A stretch of DNA of 11,010 bases. Source: UBA8437 sp003445035. Lineage in GTDB: Bacteria; Planctomycetota; Planctomycetia; Planctomycetales; Planctomycetaceae. Shown in pieces: positions 6,964 to 11,010 of the stretch. The first letter of the stretch is position 1, and the number at the start of each line of letters is the position of its first letter. The stretch spans positions 1-11,010 of the forward strand of contig CALCHI010000427.1 in assembly GCA_937901285.1 (NCBI GenBank). Reading direction: 5' to 3'. The notes under the pieces were generated by a model. It was not told the DNA's origin. It saw only the letters and a program-made list of their open reading frames with translations, and ran no database searches. The translations under genes were made by a program, and so were the position numbers.

Positions 6964-8343
6964 ATGCGTCACAACATCCACCTGGGAGTCACGGGGCTCC
7001 GCCAGACCGGCAAGACCGTCTTCCTGACGTCGCTGATCTACCAGCTCTCCGAACTCGGCAGCAAGGGCCTGTCGCGTTTCGAGCCAAGCGGTGTCACGCT
7101 GCGGGCGGCAACGATCGAACACTCGCGCGACCGCGACAAGGAACGATTCCCCTACATGGGATTCCTCAAGGGGCTGAGGGAAAAGCCACCCCGGTGGCCC
7201 GCTCCGACCAGCAGGGAATCCGGACTGGTGCTCCGGTTCTTCTACGAGAACCAGGGAGCCAGGGGAAAGGTGGATACCGTCAGGAACTGGGTCGGACTCG
7301 GCAAGTCGCAGGGCACCATTGCCCTGCACCTTCACGATTACCCGGGCGAGTACCTGCTGGATGCCGGGATGCACGACATGACATTCGAGGAATGGTCCAG
7401 CGAGACCATGGATCGAATGGCCAACTACTGTCCCGATGAGGCCGCCGAATACCGGAAGGCCGTCGAAGCCGCCGACAATCGAGCCGCCGCGAACATTCTC
7501 AGATCGCTGCGGACGGCCTACGCCCGCTACGCCCAGGCGGCCCGCCGGCAGGGTCTCGAGTTCATCCAGCCCGCCATGACGCTGATCAGTTGGAACGAAC
7601 GGTGTGACTCCAGCGATCAACTCCCGGAACCCACAGAAGACGAACTCCCGTTCGTGCCCCTGCCGAGTTCGTCGGATTCAGAGGACGAGTCGGACTCGGA
7701 GATCGAGCAGTTGCGCAAGCAGCTGACTGCGAGCTTCGACAAGCACAAGAAGCGGCGAGTGAAACCGTTCCTCAAGCGGATCCGCAAGTGCAACAACCAG
7801 CTGGTCCTGGTCGATGTCCTCCGCATCCTGCAAAACGGCAAGCACGCCTACAACGACACCAGGCAATGCATCGCCGAGATCCTGAGAGCCTATCACACAG
7901 CCTGGAAACCATTCGGTGGTATCAATCGGGCCCTGTTCGCAGCCACCAAGGCCGACCACGCAACGAAAAACTCTCGAAGCAACATGTCCAAACTGCTCGA
8001 CGCTCTTGTCACCAAGGCGAAGGGTCAACTCAAAGGCGGAATCCGAACTCCCGAATCCGAGTGGTTCACCTCGATTCGCGTCACCAAGGACGCCAAGGAG
8101 CGGGACGGCGAAAAAAGAGAGGTTCTCAACGGGACCGTAAAGGGACGGGCCGAGGGGCCGTTGAACTACCTCTGCGGCAAAGTGCCTCCCGAATGGCCCA
8201 ACGACGAGAACTGGGTCTTCGGGAATCCCGCATACGCATTCACCGAATTCGAACCGACCCAGTTGCCGACGATTGACGGCTCACTCTGGCCACACGTCAA
8301 CCTGGACCGAGTCATCTGGAAGATCCTCGAAGGTTGCTTCTAG
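6964..8343 (+). CDS. ycjX: YcjX-family P-loop NTPase (DUF463)
   Basis: This 459-residue protein is close in length to E. coli YcjX (465). The Walker A loop is G11-LRQT-G16-K17-T18 in VTGLRQTGKTVFLTSLIYQL, aligning with the family's TGLSRSGKTAFITSLVNQL. D125-YPGE-YLLD supplies the DxxG-like motif and family signature. TKAD at 328-331 is the guanine-specificity-type motif (AATKADHATK), supporting GTP binding. DKHKKRRVKPFLKRI and NNQLVLVDVLRIL match the family's central region. The C-terminus (NPAYAFTEFEPTQLP, NLDRVIWKILEG) is also conserved. An acidic Ser-rich insert (SSSDSEDESDSE, near residues 238-249) is unlike the E. coli protein. YcjX is a cytoplasmic stress-associated NTPase paired with membrane protein YcjF; its cellular role is unsettled. 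ATG 6964 has GAGG 5 nt upstream. ycjF follows directly. Confidence 0.92.
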   Translation: MRHNIHLGVTGLRQTGKTVFLTSLIYQLSELGSKGLSRFEPSGVTLRAATIEHSRDRDKERFPYMGFLKGLREKPPRWPAPTSRESGLVLRFFYENQGARGKVDTVRNWVGLGKSQGTIALHLHDYPGEYLLDAGMHDMTFEEWSSETMDRMANYCPDEAAEYRKAVEAADNRAAANILRSLRTAYARYAQAARRQGLEFIQPAMTLISWNERCDSSDQLPEPTEDELPFVPLPSSSDSEDESDSEIEQLRKQLTASFDKHKKRRVKPFLKRIRKCNNQLVLVDVLRILQNGKHAYNDTRQCIAEILRAYHTAWKPFGGINRALFAATKADHATKNSRSNMSKLLDALVTKAKGQLKGGIRTPESEWFTSIRVTKDAKERDGEKREVLNGTVKGRAEGPLNYLCGKVPPEWPNDENWVFGNPAYAFTEFEPTQLPTIDGSLWPHVNLDRVIWKILEGCF

Positions 8344-8366
8344 ACCGAATGGACGCAGGCACCAAC

Positions 8367-9473
8367 ATGAGCACCGACGCCGACCCGATCCGAATCGATA
8401 CGACCAGCCGCCCGCAAGGACCCGTCACCGGTCCGGTCTCGGGACCGGTGGATTTCCTGGAAGACGAAACCAACACCCCGGATCCCCCACACGCGGTGGA
8501 CGTGGACGACTCCGCCCCCAACACCGCGGCAACGACCGCGAGCGACCGGTCGCAATCTCTCACGAGACGACAACGCCTGGACCGGTTGCTTGTCATCGCC
8601 ACCGTCATCTCGCTGTTGACGCTGGCGGTCGTCTTCGTGATTTCCCGAGTCGCCATCGAGGCCTCAACCCTGGTCGAGAGTTGGCCGACGATCGGACGAA
8701 TCTACGTGGCATCCTGCGTGGCCGTCGCCCTCCTGGTCGGAATACTGGGGATTCGGTCGGCCCGGAGGTACTGGAGAATCCGGGCGGTGACTCGACTTCG
8801 ACGGAGCGTGGAAGCGTACCAGCAACGGCTGTCCAGTGGTTCGGTCGGTCCGGAACAGCTGCGCGAGGAGCTGACCGGCTACCTGGCCACTCTCGAAAAA
8901 CACACCAGCGACCGGACACGGATCGGCATCGCGACCGTCGGTCGCAAGTTCAACGATTACAGTGGGGACGGAACGAGAGACATCGAGGAGATCGAGACGC
9001 ACGTGCTGGATGCACTCGACCGTGAGGCCGATGCGATCATCGCCAGTCGCAGTGCGCAGGTCGCCGTGGCCACGGCATTGGCTCCACATTCCTTCGACGC
9101 GATGATCGTGCTCTGGCAGTCGGTCAAGCTGATCGACCAGGTGTCACGGATCTACGCCGGACGACCGGGTCTGTGGGGAACACTGAGACTGTTCCGGCGA
9201 GCCATGGCGGCGATCGTCTTCGCAGAAATCGCCCAGCTGGCAACCGAGGCCATGGTCGACGCGGTCGCAAAAAAAACGCTGGCCACCATCGCCGGTCGGG
9301 TGACTGAAGGCGTGACCAACGGGCTGCTGATGATGCGGCTGGGCGGAACCGTCAAGCAGCAGTGTCGACCGATTCCCTGTGACAGCGGCGGAACCCACCC
9401 GATTCGACGGCTGGTCCAGGCTCTCAACAGCCGCGGTGTCACGCCCGCTGCGACCAGCAGCCAGATGGCCTGA
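8367..9473 (+). CDS. ycjF: YcjF-family membrane protein (DUF697)
   Basis: This 368-residue inner-membrane protein is the usual partner of YcjX. Residues 1-70 are hydrophilic and acidic with a GPVTGPVSGPVD triple repeat (18-29). Two membrane segments follow: LLVIATVISLLTLAVVFVIS (about 74-94) and VASCVAVALLVGILGI (about 112-130), as in E. coli YcjF. The C-terminal DUF697 region reads ALAPHSFDAMIVLWQSVKLI then RIYAGRPGLWGTLRLFRRAM (about 237-280). The ending GLLMMRLGGTVKQQCRPIP closely parallels the E. coli GLL-ARLG-CRPLP ending. ATG 8367 is chosen for AGG 7 nt upstream. ATG 8349, 5 nt after the ycjX stop, and TTG 8334, overlapping ycjX, are in-frame alternatives. It is almost certainly co-transcribed with ycjX. 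No psp genes are adjacent. Confidence 0.9.
   Translation: MSTDADPIRIDTTSRPQGPVTGPVSGPVDFLEDETNTPDPPHAVDVDDSAPNTAATTASDRSQSLTRRQRLDRLLVIATVISLLTLAVVFVISRVAIEASTLVESWPTIGRIYVASCVAVALLVGILGIRSARRYWRIRAVTRLRRSVEAYQQRLSSGSVGPEQLREELTGYLATLEKHTSDRTRIGIATVGRKFNDYSGDGTRDIEEIETHVLDALDREADAIIASRSAQVAVATALAPHSFDAMIVLWQSVKLIDQVSRIYAGRPGLWGTLRLFRRAMAAIVFAEIAQLATEAMVDAVAKKTLATIAGRVTEGVTNGLLMMRLGGTVKQQCRPIPCDSGGTHPIRRLVQALNSRGVTPAATSSQMA
8426..8450. repeat. Perfect 9-bp inverted repeat inside the start of ycjF
   Basis: CACCGGTCC (8426-8434) and GGACCGGTG (8442-8450) are exact reverse complements with a 7-nt loop. They lie within the codons for the GPVTGPVSGPVD repeat, about 60 nt into ycjF. In the mRNA this would form a strong GC-rich hairpin early in the coding region. 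It partly follows from repeated Gly-Pro-Val codons, but the synonymous choices (CCC GTC, CCG GTC, CCG GTG) are what make it a perfect stem. Confidence 0.6.
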
Positions 9474-9616
9474 ATCCGCTGTTCTGCTAGAGCACCGCTA
9501 GACACACCATCCGTTGTGCTTGTCCCTACGGTCCACCCTCGTGGACACTGTTGCAGGAAGGACATTCTGTCCGGCACCCGACCCCGTTGAGTATTCGACC
9601 ACCCGAAAGGAACGAC
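9474..9616 (+). promoter_or_regulatory. Leader of the beta-helix gene with direct repeat and two small hairpins
   Basis: The 143-bp gap between ycjF and the next gene holds GCTAGA twice (9486-9491 and 9497-9502), 11 bp apart and each followed by a CACC-like tail, so about one helical turn apart. Downstream are GTCCAC-CCTC-GTGGAC (9531-9546) and GGACA-TTC-TGTCC (9560-9572), two compact perfect hairpins. No convincing -35/-10 pair was found. The direct repeat could be an operator. The first hairpin could end the ycjXF transcript, but no U-tract follows. Confidence 0.35.
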
Positions 9617-10666
9617 ATGAAAACCCAACCTCCGATTGCAACCGACCACCACGGATGGTCTCGACACGGCAGCCTCGTCCTGATGACCTCCCTTGCGGCC
9701 ATCTCCCTGGTCGCCGCCGGCCGGCAGCCGGAGGCCAGGCCCGCCGCAATGGCCGGCTGGATCGTGGTCGAGAAAAGTCCCACCGGAGATGACACGGCGA
9801 ACATCCAGGCGGCCATCGATTCGGTGGCCCGGACCGGAGGTGTCGTCTTCTTTCCCGCCGGCATCTACCGGCACAAGGGTCTCACCGGACGCGCCAACGT
9901 TCACCTGAAAGGGGTCCACGTCGGAAGTGTGAAATTGGACTTCACTCCCAAAACCGGCGACGGCATCACGCTGGCCCCCCATCCGGACAACTTCATGGTC
10001 TCCAGCCTGACTTTGACATCCAGTGGTCGGTCGACCGGTTGGGCGATACGGGCCAACGCCGGATCGCAACGGTCCCTGCGAATCGAACGGGCGAATCTGA
10101 ACGGTTTCACCAATGGGGTCCAGATCCTCGACGCCCTCAGTATTTCCATTCGCGATTGTCGGATCGGACACACCTATCCGAACAACCCGAAGGGGATTGG
10201 GATCCAGATCGGCAACGGTCGGACGCACGGAGGCAATGGGGTGACAATCCAGGACTGTTACTTCAGCAGCCTCGGCACGGCCATCGTCACCCATGCGCAG
10301 GCCTGCCTGGTCTCACGGCCGATCTTCGAATTGTGCCACACCGGCATCGAAACACACGGCATCACGTCGGTCTTGTCCCCTTGGTATGACAGCACAACTG
10401 AAGTGGCTCACGTCAGCGTGCAGCCCAACACCATCGGCGGCGGCAGTTCCGGCACCGGTGTCCTGTTGCTGGGATACGGCTCCAGCAGCTGGAAAATGAA
10501 GTACGCCAGCAAGGCCGAACGATACCGCTCGGTGATCCTGCCCGAACGACTCGATTTCGGACCGGGTGAAGACGCCAGCCAGCCACGCGGAGTCACGTTC
10601 GGCCCGGTCGTCATCGACCGTGACGGCGTGGTGCACGCCAGGGATTTCAGAATACTGCCCGATTGA
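9617..10666 (+). CDS. Secreted pectate-lyase-superfamily (right-handed beta-helix) protein
   Basis: This 349-residue protein has an N-terminal hydrophobic stretch (SLVLMTSLAAISLVAA) after a long polar n-region, consistent with export. Residues from D58, DDTANIQAAIDSVARTGG then VVFFPAGIYRHKG, are the hallmark start of the Pectate_lyase_3 / rhamnogalacturonase-type beta-helix. Repeated short beta-strand turns with Asn/Gly follow (ANLNGFTNGVQILDALSISI, NGVTIQDCYFSSLGTAIV, HTGIETHGI), fitting a parallel beta-helix of several coils. The C-terminal stretch (RGVTFGPVVIDRDGVVHARD) is reminiscent of surface or tail-spike proteins. Catalytic residues cannot be assigned, so it may be a lyase, a hydrolase or purely structural. 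ATG 9617 is preceded by AAAGGA at 5-nt spacing. It lies 143 bp after ycjF and probably has its own promoter, and it converges with the next gene. Confidence 0.78.
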   Translation: MKTQPPIATDHHGWSRHGSLVLMTSLAAISLVAAGRQPEARPAAMAGWIVVEKSPTGDDTANIQAAIDSVARTGGVVFFPAGIYRHKGLTGRANVHLKGVHVGSVKLDFTPKTGDGITLAPHPDNFMVSSLTLTSSGRSTGWAIRANAGSQRSLRIERANLNGFTNGVQILDALSISIRDCRIGHTYPNNPKGIGIQIGNGRTHGGNGVTIQDCYFSSLGTAIVTHAQACLVSRPIFELCHTGIETHGITSVLSPWYDSTTEVAHVSVQPNTIGGGSSGTGVLLLGYGSSSWKMKYASKAERYRSVILPERLDFGPGEDASQPRGVTFGPVVIDRDGVVHARDFRILPD

Positions 10667-10690
10667 CCGCATGATCCGGCCATGCGCAAT
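10662..10690. terminator. Inverted repeat between convergent stop codons, candidate bidirectional terminator
   Basis: CGCATG (10668-10673) and CATGCG (10681-10686) pair perfectly around a 7-nt loop. ATTG (10662-10665) and CAAT (10687-10690) extend the stem to 10 bp with a 2-nt bulge (AC). It fills the gap between the two convergent stop codons and overlaps the + strand stop. There is no U-tract on either strand, so the assignment rests on position and symmetry. Confidence 0.5.
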
Positions 10691-11010
10691 TCACCGGACC
10701 TCGGCTTGCCCGGCAAAACACCACAAGTTGCCCGCGTAATCGTGGACCAGCAGCAGGTTGCCGGTGATCACCGGAGACGTCTTGATCGGCGTCCCCAGCC
10801 GATGTTCCCAGGCCACCTCGCCGTTCCGGGTCACACCGCGGATCGACGTGTCGTCGTGGCCAAAGAAGGCCAGGTCACCGGCAATGATCGGCGTCGAACT
10901 GCCGGCCAGCGCCTGCCGGCGTGATCGGCGGAAGCGGTCGGCTTCGCGGCCGCAGGGAACCGTGTGTCGCGTGGCACCCGTCTTCAGATCCAGCAACCGC
11001 ATGTCACCAC
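10691..11010 (-). CDS. C-terminal part of a PQQ-like beta-propeller protein (partial)
   Basis: The minus-strand frame is open from the window edge to a TGA (complement of 10691-10693), giving the last 105 or so residues. MRLLDLKTGATRHTVPCG fits the PQQ-repeat pattern in which a strand ends LDxxTGxxxW. It is followed by SSTPIIAGDLAFFGHDDTSIR, RNGEVAWEHRLGTPIKTSPV and NLLLVHDYAGNLWCFAG, which are further blades of a BamB/PQQ-like eight-bladed propeller. The start lies outside the window; the ATG at 11000-11002 is internal, since the frame stays open upstream (GD before M). Such proteins are often exported and very numerous in Planctomycetota, and some are quinoprotein dehydrogenases. Only the repeat class can be stated. 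It converges on the beta-helix gene. Confidence 0.82.
   Translation of the reverse strand, partial: GDMRLLDLKTGATRHTVPCGREADRFRRSRRQALAGSSTPIIAGDLAFFGHDDTSIRGVTRNGEVAWEHRLGTPIKTSPVITGNLLLVHDYAGNLWCFAGQAEVR

Noticed and set aside
6640..7620. Minus-strand open frame crossing the ycjX upstream region
   Set aside because: Most of it is antisense to ycjX codons. The part in the gene-free region has no recognisable sequence, so I do not call a divergent gene.
9152..10294. Minus-strand open frame spanning ycjF, the intergenic region and the beta-helix gene
   Set aside because: It runs opposite two well-supported genes and shows no domain, and its composition is antisense-like.
1..11010. CRISPR array, tRNA, rRNA, insertion sequence, toxin-antitoxin or defence system
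   Set aside because: No regularly spaced repeats, cloverleaf, transposase motifs, terminal inverted repeats or known defence domains were seen on either strand.

Overview
The window is GC-rich bacterial DNA packed with genes. All complete genes lie on the + strand, and one partial gene enters from the right edge on the - strand. The gene content best fits a member of Planctomycetota or a related PVC lineage: a large secreted DUF4838 protein, an NPCBM-carrying secreted enzyme, a secreted beta-helix protein and a PQQ-type propeller. This assignment is an inference from gene content; no rRNA or other phylogenetic marker is present.

Left part (1-2117): the end of an unrecognised acidic, proline-rich protein overlaps the start of a gene for the small membrane (alpha-2) subunit of proton-translocating NAD(P)+ transhydrogenase. 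This is followed closely by pntB for the beta subunit. The NAD(H)-binding alpha-1 domain is not visible here. A perfect 8-bp inverted repeat follows pntB.

Middle-left (2190-6609): two secreted-protein genes sit 13 bp apart and probably form one transcription unit. The first encodes a 1041-residue DUF4838 protein (GH67N-like N-domain, DUF4838 core, two C-terminal beta-sandwich regions). The second encodes a protein whose N-terminus and metal-ligand motifs resemble the S1/P1 nuclease / zinc phospholipase C fold, with a C-terminal NPCBM domain. Both are predicted to act outside the cytoplasm on polymeric or glycan-linked substrates.

Middle-right (6610-9473): a 354-bp gene-free stretch rich in nested and interlocking inverted repeats precedes ycjX (P-loop NTPase, DUF463) and ycjF (DUF697 membrane protein). 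This stress-associated pair is best known from Proteobacteria, where it goes with the psp genes; no psp gene is visible here.

Right end (9474-11010): a 143-bp leader with short repeats and two small hairpins precedes a secreted pectate-lyase-superfamily beta-helix protein. That gene converges on the C-terminal part of a PQQ-like beta-propeller protein, and a 10-bp interrupted inverted repeat fills the gap between their stop codons.

No CRISPR array, tRNA, rRNA, insertion sequence or clear defence system was seen. The best candidates for something undescribed are the structured ycjX leader (including a possible H-type pseudoknot), the DUF4838 / P1-nuclease-like-NPCBM pair, and the ycjXF pair outside its usual context.
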